Part shown: positions 23,128-33,935 of the stretch, piece after piece
Position numbering within the stretch: position 1 is the stretch's first letter
Layout of the letters: each line of letters opens with the position of its first letter
From: Alitta virens
Lineage: Eukaryota; Annelida; Polychaeta; Phyllodocida; Nereididae
Reading direction: 5' to 3'
Assembly (NCBI GenBank): GCA_932294295.1
Contig: OW028585.1
Location: forward strand, 833,501-897,500
Length of the DNA stretch: 64,000 nucleotides
Translations under genes and position numbers: made by a program
The notes under the pieces: model-generated
Database searches by the model: none
The model's input: only the letters and a program-made list of their open reading frames with translations
What the model was told of the DNA's origin: nothing

Positions 23128-23511
23128 AATAGTGAGGTGGTCTTAATAGTGAGGTGGTCTTAATAGTGAGGGTGGAATTAATAGTGAGGTGGTCCTAATA
23201 GTGAGGTAGTCTTATAAGTGAGGTGGTCTTAAAGGTGAGGTGGTCTTAATAGTGAAGTGGTCTTGATAATGAGGTAGTCTAAATAGTGGTGGTCCTATTA
23301 GTGAGGTGGTCTTAATAGTGAGGTGGTCTTGATAATGAGGTAGTCTTAATAGTGGTGGTCCTATTAGTGAGGTGGTTTTAATAGAAAGGTGGTTTTAATA
23401 GAAAGGTGGTTTTAATAGAAAGGTGGTTTTAATAGAAAGGTGGTTTTAATAGAAAGGTGGTCTTATTATTGAGGTGGTCTTAATAGTGAGGTGGTCTTAG
23501 TAGTGCTACTG
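23128..23511. repeat. 17-bp minisatellite, copy A, ending in CTACTG
   Basis: Tandem array of AGTGAGGTGGTCTTAAT and variants, about 20 units. A block at about 23385-23455 is locally homogenised to AGAAAGGTGGTTTTAAT. The right end reads AGTGCTACTG followed by TA, the reverse complement of a CAGTAG terminus as in pogo/Tigger transposons; the same terminus occurs at 52325. Confidence 0.9.
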
Positions 23512-23513
23512 TA

Positions 23514-23541
23514 GGATAGGATAGGATAGAATAGGATAGGC
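23514..23541. repeat. (ATAGG)n short microsatellite
   Basis: About five ATAGG units with one ATAGA, directly beside the end of the 17-bp array. Confidence 0.85.
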
Positions 23542-24244
23542 CTCTACTTACTTATAGATTATGCCATCCCCTTTAATTTACATGTTATTAACAATTACTA
23601 ATTACTCCCAAATGACTTGGTTTTTCAGTGTTTTGAATTAGCATGGTACTAATTATTGCATTACCATAAGTTACCCATGTGTTTTGAGGTTCTTTGATGT
23701 TCAAAAAGGTACATCATAATAGACAAAATAGCAGTAACTACCTTACCATTTCATGCATAAAATGACTTACCCAAAATGATGATAATTACAAGGCAATGTA
23801 CTGCTTTAATTGAGATTAGGAGTGATTAGTAAGTTATTTAATCACTTAATTAAAGATGTGCTATCAACTTTGACTTGTTTGTTGTAAACATCATAAATGG
23901 AGGAATTAGTCATTTATTGTCACATGTTAAAAGTTAAAAAAGGTCTTTTTTTAGATTTATTGATATAATTATTTTGAACCACGCCTAGAAATTTCAAATG
24001 ATTCAACCAATAAAAGAGCTCTGATTGAAAAAATCCACATGGTCATTAACTATGTATATAAATAGTTTATTTTGTAATTTATTTCATCCGTTTATTGAAG
24101 TATAGACTTTATTATAAGTCAATTGATTTTTTATATTTATTATATACGTTTATTTACCATTCAATTTTATTCTATTCTTTATTTACACATACAGGCTCAA
24201 TTAGTAAAAACAGTTTTTCAGCAAATTAAAACCATCATACAAAA
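23542..24244. other. AT-rich non-coding stretch
   Basis: Nothing recognised. Confidence 0.5.
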
Positions 24245-24336
24245 GATTCTATTCTATTCTATTCTATTCTATTCTATTCTATTCTATTCTATTCTATTCT
24301 ATTCTATTCTATTCTATTCTATTCTATTCTATTCTA
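24245..24336. repeat. (ATTCT)n microsatellite
   Basis: About 18 near-perfect ATTCT units. It is followed at once by CACTGCGGATGGTACT, a motif also found beside the repeats at 26638 and near 29355. Confidence 0.97.
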
Positions 24337-24491
24337 GGCCCACTGCGGATGGTACTCTTAAATACTGTAAAATACAGTCTCAACTCAACAACCATATTTG
24401 TCACAGTGCACTGACACCTTTATTCCAATCAGCTATATTGTATCGTATTAAGGTATATCTTGATTTAATTATATATTAAACTTACTATTCA

Positions 24492-24562
24492 ATACCATGA
24501 CAATACATTGACAATACAATGACAATACAATGACAGTACTATGACATTACTATGACAATAGG
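24492..24562. repeat. 11-bp repeat TGACAATACAA
   Basis: About six units of TGACAATACAA with point variants. The CAATACA core resembles the tail repeat of SINE-A, but no SINE body is attached here. Confidence 0.85.
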
Positions 24563-26669
24563 CCAACATGACATGTCTTCCAATAACACATATTACCACT
24601 GACAGTTACAATCCGAATGCAGGACTGAGATTATGGGGTATATTGCACCCCTAATATTGTAAGGACCCCATGAAAAGATATTCCACCCTCCACCCCTCCT
24701 CTCACCTCCCCCAAGCCCTCCTTTACGCCCCTCTATACCTCCCAGAACCACCCCTGAATTTTTCACACCTTCTTAAAATGAACTGGTGTCAGAGCGCAGC
24801 ATTAATAACACACCATAGCATATGTCATCAATTGACATTAATTATACTCAGATTAACATGCTACTGTGAGCAATTTAATGGCACATTAGCAATCCTCACA
24901 ATTTGAAAATACGAAATTTGAGCTAAATAGGCATTGCATCTGTTTATTAAATTTTGTAAAATGATTTATGTTATATTGGTAAAATAGGGTAATATATACA
25001 ATTGATCTGTGCAGTTTGATGTCATTTAAGTTTTCCCTATGCTAAATCAAAAAGTTAAATATATAACATGAGTTATATGACAGCACAGCACGCATTAACA
25101 GAACTATATAGGCCCTAATGTTGTTGTGAATAAGTTGTGTGTTTTATTTATTTACAAATATATGTGTTAAACTATGTATTTAGAATATTGTCTGAAGTTT
25201 ATATTTTTCCTCAAACTTCATTTGATTGATCTTTTCAACACCCCCCATCCAAGAAGACACCCCACCCCCACTGATCTCAATTTCTCAAAAAATATCTTTT
25301 CCCGATTCTTTATTTCTGATAAGCATTCCTATGTCCCCCTTCAACACAGCCTTAGGCGAAGCTTGGGGCGATGTTCTAAATCACCCGCTACCAGCACTAG
25401 TATGGCGGCGCCTTTTTGGCCCTACCTGGCCCCTGTAACCTGTATTTAGCAGCAGAGAGGGGTCAGTAATTTTACCCCAAAACTGACCACCACTGAGGGT
25501 TAATGGCTATAATGACTGAGGGCATAGGTACCGACTTTGATGGGGTAAATTCGAATGATCTATGAGCTCCGAGTTGGGATTGCAATCTAGATGTCGCGAT
25601 CTTACTGTTCTGAGTGGCTGGTAAACCTCAGAACTTGTAGAAACTGTTGCTATGGTAACTGTGATATGTAACTGTGGCAACTATGTATCCATAGCAACTG
25701 TTTTGTGATCATATTATAGGAATACATTTAGATATACATGTGAAGCAAGAAATGATAACAATGACTAAATAATGGATATAGTTATAATATAGAGACAAAA
25801 CTCCAGTATTTGTTTAAATTCATTTCCATTTTATAAGTATCAATTGTGAAATATGCTTATTATATATAGCTGTGCACTTTTATTTTGACTTGCACTTATT
25901 TACTTTCTAATGGTATATTCTAGGGCTTTACTTTATGTCAAAATATCAAATGATGCTACACCCCCCCCCTCCTTTCTCGAATCAATTACACTTAATCAAA
26001 CACAGACTCAGAAACTACCAATTCCAATACTCCAATACAATACCTTTGAAATGATGAAGTTATTTCAGTGCAGGCTGCGCCATTTTTGGTCTGTACTCAA
26101 TCAGTGTTTAGTCATTTCTTGACACGTTGCAATTATCGCAGACGACTTGAAGTTAATCCAGAAACCTAATGACCATATTTGGCAATTTCTATTCACTGTG
26201 TGTATTACATAATTGGTCTGTGTGTCTAACTTAATAGCTTGTTATCGATCTGACGGTTTTCTATCGATCAGTGATCATCCATTGGAATGGTTATTACAGG
26301 TCAATTGAACCATGTTGGCTGGGTGCTCCATGAATGTTGTGTTGAAATGTTAGTAGCTAATTATTAGCTGGTTAAAGGTAAATATGCTTCTGAATTTAAC
26401 CATAATTCAATTCATTAAATAAACCATATATAGTCAGCTTATTTATTGGCTTTCACGGGGCAAATTGAAATGATTATGACAAATATTACTAATTCTAAAT
26501 TGTAATTATGAAAGCGTAATAAGATACATTATGTGCTTATTCTCTTCACCAGCTAAAAATTTTAACTAAAGTATTTATGATTACATATAATATTTTTGTT
26601 GGCTTTCTTGCTTCAGCCAAGACTCAAAATGTCAGTGCCACTGCGGATGGTAGGATAATTTCAATGAGG
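24563..26669. other. AT-rich non-coding stretch
   Basis: No gene recognised. A pyrimidine-rich part at 24670-24770 and a GC-richer part at 25340-25440 yield short frames without domains. X-box-like motifs are at 25646 and 25685; a C run is at about 25961. Confidence 0.5.
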
Positions 26670-26735
26670 CTGTCTGTATCTCTGTCTATCTGTCTATCTA
26701 TCTATCTATCTATTTATCTATCTATTTATCTATAA

Positions 26736-26783
<48 letters not shown>

Positions 26784-26828
26784 CTCTCTCTCTCTCTCTA
26801 TCTAACTTTCTATCTATCTATCTATCTT

Positions 26829-26861
<33 letters not shown>

Positions 26862-26876
26862 TTTTCTATAAATCTC

Positions 26877-26919
<43 letters not shown>

Positions 26920-27070
26920 CTCTATCTCTCTCTCTATCTATCTATCTATAAATCTCTATCTATCTCTCTATCTCTCTATCTCTCTCTCTATATATATATC
27001 TATCTATCTATCTATCTATCTATTTTTCTATAAATCTCTCTATCTATCTATCTATCTTTCTTTCTATCTT
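26670..27070. repeat. (TCTA)n/(TCTC)n compound microsatellite
   Basis: About 400 bases of TCTA with TCTC and TTTC segments. The phrase CTATAAATCT recurs four times at irregular spacing, so some larger blocks have been duplicated. It is preceded by CACTGCGGATGGTAGG. Confidence 0.95.
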
Positions 27071-27177
27071 TATGAATCACCCGCCATTGTGTGAGTTAGC
27101 CCCTACACACTACAGCTGCCTCCATCAGCTGTTTTTCATAATGATCTGCAATTTTCTCTTGATTTACGAAGATGTTG

Positions 27178-27216
27178 ACGTTGATTGGCCAATCAGAGCA
27201 GATCAGCCAATCACAA
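27178..27216. promoter_or_regulatory. NF-Y (CCAAT) box cluster
   Basis: TTGATTGGCCAATCAGAG is a CCAAT palindrome and is followed about 10 bases later by GCCAATCAC, giving three CCAAT boxes in under 40 bases. The NF-Y consensus is well established; no gene start is visible nearby. Confidence 0.4.
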
Positions 27217-27355
27217 ACAGAAAAAAATAGAACCTGCCTTCGATTTCTGTAACAGATCTCCTGGTTGGCAAGTTATTCTGTAAACAGCAAAAACCGGTAG
27301 GGTTAAAATGGGAAATGGAGAAGTTTTAGAAACTGAAAACTTAACGCTTTTTGCA

Positions 27356-27645
27356 AGAGGAGAGGAGAGGAGAGGAGAGGAGAGGAGAGGAGAGGAGAGG
27401 AGAGGAGAGGAGAGGAGAGGAGAGGAGAGGAGAGGAGAGGAGAGGAGAGGAGAGGAGAGGAGAGGAGAGGAGAGGAGAGGAGAGGAGAGGAGAGGAGAGG
27501 AGAGGAGAGGAGAGGAGAGGAGAGGAGAGGAGAGGAGAGGAGAGGAGAGGAGAGGAGAGGAGAGGAGAGGAGAGGAGAGGAGAGGAGAGGAGAGGAGAGG
27601 AGAGGAGAGGAGAGGAGAGGAGAGGAGAGGAGAGGAGAGGAGAGG
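27356..27645. repeat. (AGAGG)n microsatellite, about 58 perfect units
   Basis: The longest perfect simple repeat in the window, about 290 bases without an interruption that I could see. The 100-180 residue frames across it on both strands (Arg-Gly-Glu or Leu-Ser-Ser repeats) are artefacts of the repeat. The lack of decay implies recent expansion. Confidence 0.98.
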
Positions 27646-27691
27646 ATGTATTTCCAAAAAAGGTTTAGTATCGAATATATTCCAGTCCACT

Positions 27692-27808
27692 ATTATCCTA
27701 TCCTATCCTATCCTATCCTATCCTATCCTATCCTATCCTATCCTATCCTATCCTATCCTATCCTATCCTATCCCATCCTATCCTATCCTATCCTATCCTA
27801 TCCTATCA
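27692..27808. repeat. (TATCC)n microsatellite
   Basis: About 23 units with one TATCCC-type variant near 27771, only about 45 bases after the AGAGG array. Confidence 0.97.
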
Positions 27809-28854
27809 ATATTAGCTTTGATAAACTGTGTACACAATCACCTATAACAAACCAACACTATTAAAGCTAAAATTACTACCAACCAAACACCATACTACTG
27901 CACCAACCTACTATTCCTAGCCAACCAACCCACCCTGACAAACAGTGGTTGAGAGTGTTGCAAACTAGCACGAGGGCTGGAGACTCCTAAACTGGGGATA
28001 ATTTGGTATTTAATTGGGAGCTCGTTAGAGGGTATTGAGTCCCAGGCCTTTGACAACTCAAGGGTCGATTTTGTGGTCCGCAATAACAGGCCACTTGTCC
28101 GCAATGAAAAAGCAGACCCAAAAATTGGTCCGTCTTTTCCACCCTCCCTTCCGGCAAGTTCCACTTCCTGGGGGATTCCCCTTATAATCTGCAGACTCTT
28201 CACCATGCGGTTGTCAATAAAAATCTTACCAACCAAATAGGAGTGGTGCTTTTTGTGTCTAATAGATTATACATAATTAGACATCTAATGTGATATGAAA
28301 TTATTTCTGTAAATATTAGAAAAACTGCATAGCCTTTATTATTTGCTAAATCTTTTAATTATTTTGTACGTTTAGCATGGTCTATATTTACAATAAATTA
28401 TTAATCCAGTAAATGATCATAAAAAGTGATGTTTAATATTTTTGACTTTACACATGTTTTAATAAATCGTTGTTACCCCGGACAAAAAAAATACTCGAAT
28501 AGATAATAAATTTGACTGTGAATTAAATTTCATCGTACATCTAGAAATATTCCATAAACAGAATTATCACTCAAAATACTACATTTTCTGATATTTCCTG
28601 ACACAAATTAGCACTCCCCTTGTATCCTATGATCTTAAAAGAGGGATATTTTATCAAGATGTGCACAGAAGCCTTTGCTAATTCCTCCCATTAATAATAG
28701 CTGCCCCTGTCTGAGCATTGGGGTAGACCATTCTGTTATTGTGAGAAACTCAATCGAGATCTTTCGCTTGGTCTAATCTCTGACATTGCCAATCCCACAA
28801 ATGGCTAGAAGGCTGCAAAATGCCCATGGACTAATATGGATTAAATGGGCTGGA
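27809..28854. other. Non-coding stretch; GTCCGCAA-bearing segment
   Basis: No gene recognised. The part at 28070-28150 has GTGGTCCGCAATAAC, CACTTGTCCGCAATG and TTGGTCCGTC; similar phrases occur at 32.95 and 47.0 kb and may mark a degraded repeat family. The 113-residue minus-strand frame at 27895-28236 covers this and is not recognisable. Confidence 0.5.
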
Positions 28855-28906
28855 AAGAGAGAGCGAGAGACAGAGAGAGAGCGGGATAGAGAGAAGGAAG
28901 AAAGGT
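28855..28906. repeat. (GA)n-rich tract
   Basis: Imperfect GAGAGA/GAGC dinucleotide-like tract abutting the third foldback element. Confidence 0.85.
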
Positions 28907-28907
28907 G

Positions 28908-29058
28908 CATGGCCGAATGTGCCGCGTGCGTTTTCCATGAGAAGGATAAACGCATGGAAAACGCGTGGTTTTCGCCTGATTATATTTGGATAAAAACCAT
29001 GCGTTTTCCATGCGTTTATCCAAACTCATGGAAAATACACGTGGCACATTTGGTCATG
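28908..29058. mobile_element. Foldback MITE, copy 3
   Basis: The fullest copy. The left arm starts CATGGCCGAATGTGCCGCGT and the right arm ends GTGGCACATTTGGTCATG. Inner GGATAAACGCATGGAAAACG faces its reverse complement in the right half. It is flanked by purine-rich simple repeats on both sides. Confidence 0.87.
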
Positions 29059-29059
29059 C

Positions 29060-29246
29060 AGGAAGGAAGGAAGGAAGGAAGGAAGGAAGGAAGGAAATGA
29101 TAGATAGATAGATAGATAGACAGATAGACAGACAGAAAGATAGATAGATAAAAATGGAGGAATTGTACAAGAAGAAAAGAAAACTCCAAGTACGGAAAGA
29201 AAGAAGGAAAGAAGAAAAGCAGGAAGGAAAGAAAGAAAGAAATCAA
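29060..29246. repeat. (GGAA)n, (GATA)n and (GAAA)n compound tract
   Basis: GGAA units at about 29060-29097, GATA/GACA units at about 29099-29148, and GAAAGAAG/GAAA units at about 29190-29243. The frames crossing it on either strand are repeat artefacts. Confidence 0.92.
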
Positions 29247-29700
29247 CTGGATAATAGTATTAGGCCTAAAACAATAAAATGCAATAACAAATTTCTCTCA
29301 TCTTGTATAACATAGCGGATGATAGATTTCTGCCTGAAAGTCAACAATTTATCTCTGCGGATGGTACTAATTGCAAATCTGTTACCATGGCAACGCTATA
29401 TGTACTCCAAGCATAAATTGAGCTGCTATATTTTTGCCATCTATTATAATAAATTTAGTAATTATATCTAGATAACTACCCGTTTCTTTATGCTTGAAAT
29501 TCTTCAGACATTCAACTAAATTTCCACTGGGGTTTTTGATTTGAGCGAATTCAAACCAATTGCTTTATGAAGTGTATATGGAGAGCATCAAAGAGAGTGA
29601 TATTCAGAGCTCACTTAGTTATTTTAATGGGGAAAGTGCCACTAGCAAGCTGGTCTTGTAAAAGCGAATCATTTTGTGTCCTTTTCACCAACAACACTTG
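29247..29700. other. Non-coding stretch with X-box
   Basis: No gene recognised. A perfect X-box lies at 29391-29404, shortly after the third CTGCGGATGGTA motif (about 29356). Confidence 0.5.
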
Positions 29701-29868
29701 AATGAAAGACTATCCGGGGACCCGTCTACCATTAGCTACCCCCTGCAGTTCGACTGGTGCCCCGTTTCACTCGGATATGCCCTGACAAAGATTTGGGGAG
29801 CTGAACCAGCTCTCATAGAATACGCGGTCAAAGTGATAGAAGAAATACGGTCATTGAATGTTGGGTAA
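29701..29868 (+). CDS. Possible terminal exon of an unrecognised gene
   Basis: The frame from about 29701 to the stop at 29866-29868 is less AT-rich than its flanks and reads as ordinary protein, with FDWCPVSLGYALTKIWG and IEYAVKVIEEIRSLNVG; the last part looks like an amphipathic helix. The pyrimidine-rich TTTTGTGTCCTTTTCACC and an AAAG at about 29706-29709 could be a splice acceptor, so the Met at 29674 need not be the start. A possible ATTAAA poly(A) signal lies near 30035. I do not recognise the family and found no convincing upstream exon. It could also be an exon relic. Confidence 0.33.
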   Translation, partial: NERLSGDPSTISYPLQFDWCPVSLGYALTKIWGAEPALIEYAVKVIEEIRSLNVG

Positions 29869-31588
29869 CTGGTCTATGTATAGTTCAAGTAATTTTAGGG
29901 AATTTATGAAGAAAATTCTTATTATAGATGGAAAATTAATACATTTTATACCAGTGAGAATGGCGATTTTATAACATAAGAAGTAAAATTGGAAGAAAAA
30001 TATTTTACAAACATATTGTATGCTAATATGCTGAATTAAATTTTCCTCGTGCTGCAGTAGATGTATAATTTCAAAATTTACCTCCTCCCCCCCCCCGGGG
30101 TCATAATAGACTTTTAAACATTAAAAACATTTTTATGCCAAAATATATATTTATGAATATAAAACTGGTCTATACAGCATGTATTTTTTTGTATGGATAA
30201 ACTACTCCGAGATGAAATTATTGTTGTTATCCACTAATACATATCATAAGCTTAATAACATTTAATATATAATTAACTATGAGATCAAGAATTATTATAT
30301 ATGAAATGTATCATACATGTATCAGAAAACACAAGTTACGTGTACCTAAAATTGAATATTAAACTAACCAATTTTTCTGACTGCAATATGCATCTGTACT
30401 CGAGCTAAAAAGCTGTCACCACCTGTACACTACTCTCCTGCCGGTAATTTTCTTATTTTCGTCTTCGGTTACCATGGCAATATGTGCTATTTGCAATCTT
30501 GAGTCGGAGGGGTATCGGCTGACCTAACATTTGTTCCGCAGAGACGACAGTCACTTTCTCTGGGTAATTTTTCGCCTTCTTTGTCTCGAATCCAATTTTC
30601 TGTGTAAACTTAGACTCAAGCTACCAGAGCCCTGTGGTTACTTTGCCTGTAATTGTCATTAAATGCTTCAAAAGAGCAAATGGCATTTTCTGTTAATGGA
30701 ATCAACCTAGACAAAGAAAACTCAAATACAAGGCGAAATAATTGTTTTGTTTTTGTAAGGTCCATTGGCTTAAAATTCTAGAAATATTATTTGCCTGTTT
30801 GTTTACTTGGATATTGTTTAGGCTAAATTAATGTAATTTTGGCTTTCCTAACTGCTCTTTCATGTTGATAGGAATTTAGTTTGAAGATATATTTTTCCTA
30901 TATTACTTTCTACAGTACCTTGATGTTAAAATGCTCTTTCTCAAGTATTGAATGATACCAAATTTAATGTGAAAGAAAGACCATTTTTTCTTTGTGTATT
31001 CAACTCTCGCCCATTCTCGTGGGTAAGGAGAACTGCAGAATAGAGCATACTGGGAAATAAGGGCAAGTCTCGTCAAAGACTCCCACAATACGAGACCAAG
31101 GCGAGAAGTGACAGTTGCATTTTGGGATAGGGGATCAAATTTCTCTTGAACACAAGGAGGTCCCTAGAACCATTCAACATGGTGTCAAGAAAATCAATTT
31201 AAATCCCCAAATTCCCTGTTCTTCAATGGGACAACACTATATCTATGGGGTACTTTACCCCCCACACAAGAGGGTTAGAGAGTATAGGGGTGAAAATAGC
31301 CTCTGGCCACAGACAGCCCTCTCCAGGGGGTAGCTCATCCAACACCTCTAGGTCACCTGTGCACCCCTCTGTTTTACCCTGTGCAAGTGACATGGGGTGT
31401 CTCAAAACATCTTTGAGCAAAGAGCCATTAAATTCACAAGAACCAAAGTCGTGTTATTTCAGAAGAAGAAACTTTTATCTGAGATTTATAGTTATTTATT
31501 TATTAAAATTTAGATTCAAAATGTTGAAAAAAATTATTTCTGTCATTTGTATTGCTTTCTACTTTGTTTTGTATTCTGGGTCTAATGT
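29869..31588. other. AT-rich non-coding stretch
   Basis: No gene recognised. Contains an X-box-like motif at 30468 and a TCTCG-containing part at 31000-31110. The 118-residue frame at 31245-31601 has no recognisable domain. Confidence 0.5.
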
Positions 31589-31736
31589 TTATCTAGCTTA
31601 ACTGACCAGCTGCCAGAGGCAGACGTAATGATTTGCAGCTAAGTTGGTGGTGCCTTGTAGTACAGCAAAATACTTTTAGGCAGCCTTATTATCATCTCAT
31701 TACTACGTCTGCCAGCAGCTAGTCATACAATATAAT
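31589..31736. mobile_element. Inverted pair of SINE-A fragments
   Basis: 31594-31640 carries the 3' end on the minus strand (CTGACCAGCTGCCAGAGGCA, then GACGTAATGAT). 31648-31736 carries it on the plus strand (GGTGCCTTGTAGTACAGC, AGGCAGCCTTAT, ATCTCATTACTACGTCTGCC). Two head-to-head tails of this sort could form a hairpin. Confidence 0.75.
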
Positions 31737-32080
31737 CCCCATACAATACAATAACAATCCAATGCCATACAATACAATTTAGCAATACAGTAAAATACAG
31801 GACAGTACAACACCATACAATACAATATATATGTCCTAACAATACAGTACAATACACAATACAATATAATATAATACAATACAATACAATCTATCTGTCC
31901 TTACAATACAATATGAAACAGTACAATACAATACATTGCCGTACAATGCAATACAATCTATCTGTCCTAACAGTACAATGCAGTACAATGCAGTACAATA
32001 CAATACAATCTATATGTCCTAACAATACAGTACAATACAGTACAATACAATACAATACAGTACACTATATTCTATCTGTC
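31737..32080. repeat. Degenerate (CAATA)n array, expanded SINE-A tail
   Basis: Imperfect ACAATACAGTACAATACA units with an inserted phrase of CTATCTGTCCTAACA type that recurs four or five times. It starts where the plus-strand SINE-A fragment ends, so it is best read as that element's tail, expanded. Confidence 0.8.
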
Positions 32081-32190
32081 CTAACCCAATTAGCAGTACA
32101 GCATCTATGTTTATTTGGATCATGAAGATCCAGTGAAGTCCTCCACGATCCTTTGTACTAACTTGACCCTAATCCGCACTTAGCATCACA

Positions 32191-32262
32191 ATGGCGCGTC
32201 TAATGACGCCTTTGGAAGATGACACAGAATTCGCATCTGCAGCTGCTGAGGCAAGAGCTTAA
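32191..32262 (+). CDS. Short ORF of 23 codons, possible micro-exon or sORF
   Basis: ATG at 32191 in a CACAATGG context opens a short frame reading MARLMTPLEDDTEFASAAAE and a few more residues to TAA. Codon composition is balanced and unlike the AT-rich flanks. GAGGCAAGA at the end resembles a GC-type splice donor. It may be a first exon, a small peptide gene or chance. Confidence 0.2.
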   Translation: MARLMTPLEDDTEFASAAAEARA

Positions 32263-33180
32263 GTGTTCCATCAACAACTGATGTTAACTGCCCCTAATTG
32301 TGACGTCATCACTCTGTGTGGGACATACACCAGGGGACGTAATGTAGTCACGTAGATTTGCCCCAAAATACTGGTGGAATATATTGCGATTTGGTAATTC
32401 TTGTAGGTGAAATAATGTATAATGCTTTATTGTTTTGTCAATATTGACATGAGTGACATTATCAAGATTTGAGTATCTTAAAATTTGCATATCTTGAAAA
32501 CACCAGCATTTATTGTTTTGATTCTGTATCTGCAGGCATTTTAGGCAAATATAATGATGATATGCTACACATTTTCCTCGTTGATGGGGTATTGCACCTG
32601 CCCCAGTGTGAAACAAAGGTACAAGACAGTCTAATCTTATACACAAAATGAAAAGTGTAAAAATTAAACTCAAGTTGAGAAATTTCGAGTTAACACTAGG
32701 TCGCTTAATTTAGATAAAGAAAACTAACAAATATAAGATATAATATCATACAGGCCTTTTTAATCCGTATTTATTGGCGCTGGTGTAGTTGCCCTGTCCT
32801 CAATTTGAGGCGATAATCCCTTGAAGACATTGCAGTAGAATTTCGGGGACAATCGCTCGAATTAAAACAAGTCTTGTGGTTGGGGGGGGGGGGGGGGGGA
32901 GTTGACAAAGCGGAGAGGGGCTTAATGAAAGCAATTTGCGGATCCCGGCAAATTGTCCGCTACTTGTCCGCACATCCTGGCCCGTAAACTGAGTCCGTCC
33001 TTTAGTCTGCAGTTCCGGCCTGCCTTTTAGAACCGTCTTTTAGATGGCAAATGACAGTAAATTGTTCCTGATTGCCGCAGTTCTGTCTGATTGGGACCTG
33101 CCTTCAATTGCTGTAGCCCATTATAATTAGGCGTCATTGCTTCACAGGCCCCTGTCTCTACACAGCTCCACTCAACGATC
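32263..33180. other. Non-coding stretch with G run and GTCCGC motifs
   Basis: No gene recognised. Perfect TGACGTCA at 32301; a G run of about 17 at 32882; AATTGTCCGCTACTTGTCCG and related phrases at 32930-33030, shared with 28.1 and 47.0 kb. The 129-residue minus-strand frame at 32284-32673 has no recognisable domain. Confidence 0.5.
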
Positions 33181-33330
33181 AAAGCTCTGGCCCAGTTGTT
33201 AATGCGGGTGAGTGCACGGGTCCTGAGTTCAAACCGATTTTGCAGACCAGAGCAAAGTCCAGCACTAACCTCACAGGCTCACAGAATGCTGTGCAGATGA
33301 CTTGCTGTTGAAAGTGACCAGTTATAAAGG
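33181..33330 (+). mobile_element. tRNA-derived SINE candidate
   Basis: CTGGCCCAGTTGTTAATGC (about 33187-33205) matches the pol III A box and GAGTTCAAACC (33225-33235) the B box, with normal spacing. The following 90 bases look like a body with CACAGGCTCACAGAATGCTG. No other copy of this body was found in the window. Confidence 0.5.
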
Positions 33331-33709
33331 CAGTTTTTGCAAAAAGCTAACTGAAAATCTACTTATAAGCAGCTAGATTTTATGATAAGGTGTTGCAAAC
33401 AAATCATTGTTTACAACTGACAGAATCTCCATTTCTAACTCATTCCTTCAACAGAAAAGTTCACCAAGTATACATATATTTTGTCCATTTTAAATAGCAT
33501 AAAATCTTCATGACCAACTCTATAAAGATGTTAAAATATTTGTAATAATTTAGTGTCATTCTGGTTTTTGAAAACTTTTTTGCTTATCACATGCTTTATG
33601 AATATGTTGTGAATAAAATATCAAAAATACTCCTTATAACACAAATTTCCAGGGTGACCAACTACCATCTTTAGGGCACCATATTTCGAAGTGCCATAAT
33701 TTGGGCAGT
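33331..33709. other. AT-rich non-coding stretch
   Basis: Nothing recognised. Confidence 0.5.
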
Positions 33710-33751
33710 GGGTGTACTTTGTGGAGGCCTGGGTGTACTTTGTGGAGGCCT
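33710..33751. repeat. 21-bp tandem duplication
   Basis: Two perfect adjacent copies of a 21-base unit beginning GGGTGTACTTTGTGG and ending AGGCCT. Confidence 0.9.
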
Positions 33752-33874
33752 GTGTCAATTATTGAACTTAAGAAGCGGCTAGGAATTTGGGCTGCTCATT
33801 TTGGGCTGTTTGCTGATTGGCCAACTTCAGAAAAGCCATCCAGGCGAGATGAGATTTATTGGCGAGAATGGATG

Positions 33875-33935
33875 TGTGGCGAAATGGCGGCCATCTTGGA
33901 AGGGGCGGGAGGGGTGGGGGGCTAAGGGGTGTGTC
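33875..33935. promoter_or_regulatory. YY1-like dyad beside Sp1-like GC box
   Basis: AAATGGCGGCCATCTTGG carries two overlapping, inverted YY1-type cores (ATGGC/GCCAT) and is followed by GGGGCGGGAGGGG. A nearby GATTGGCCAAC (33816) is CCAAT-like. This is promoter-like content without an evident gene. Confidence 0.3.

Noticed and set aside
27211..27847. Frames of 105-179 codons on both strands over the AGAGG array
   Set aside because: They translate only the pentanucleotide repeat (five-residue periodic peptides) and are open in several frames.
31245..31601. 118-codon frame
   Set aside because: No recognisable domain; the second half is AT-rich with a chance hydrophobic stretch.
32284..32673. 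129-codon minus-strand frame
   Set aside because: AT-rich with no domain, and overlapped by an open frame on the opposite strand.
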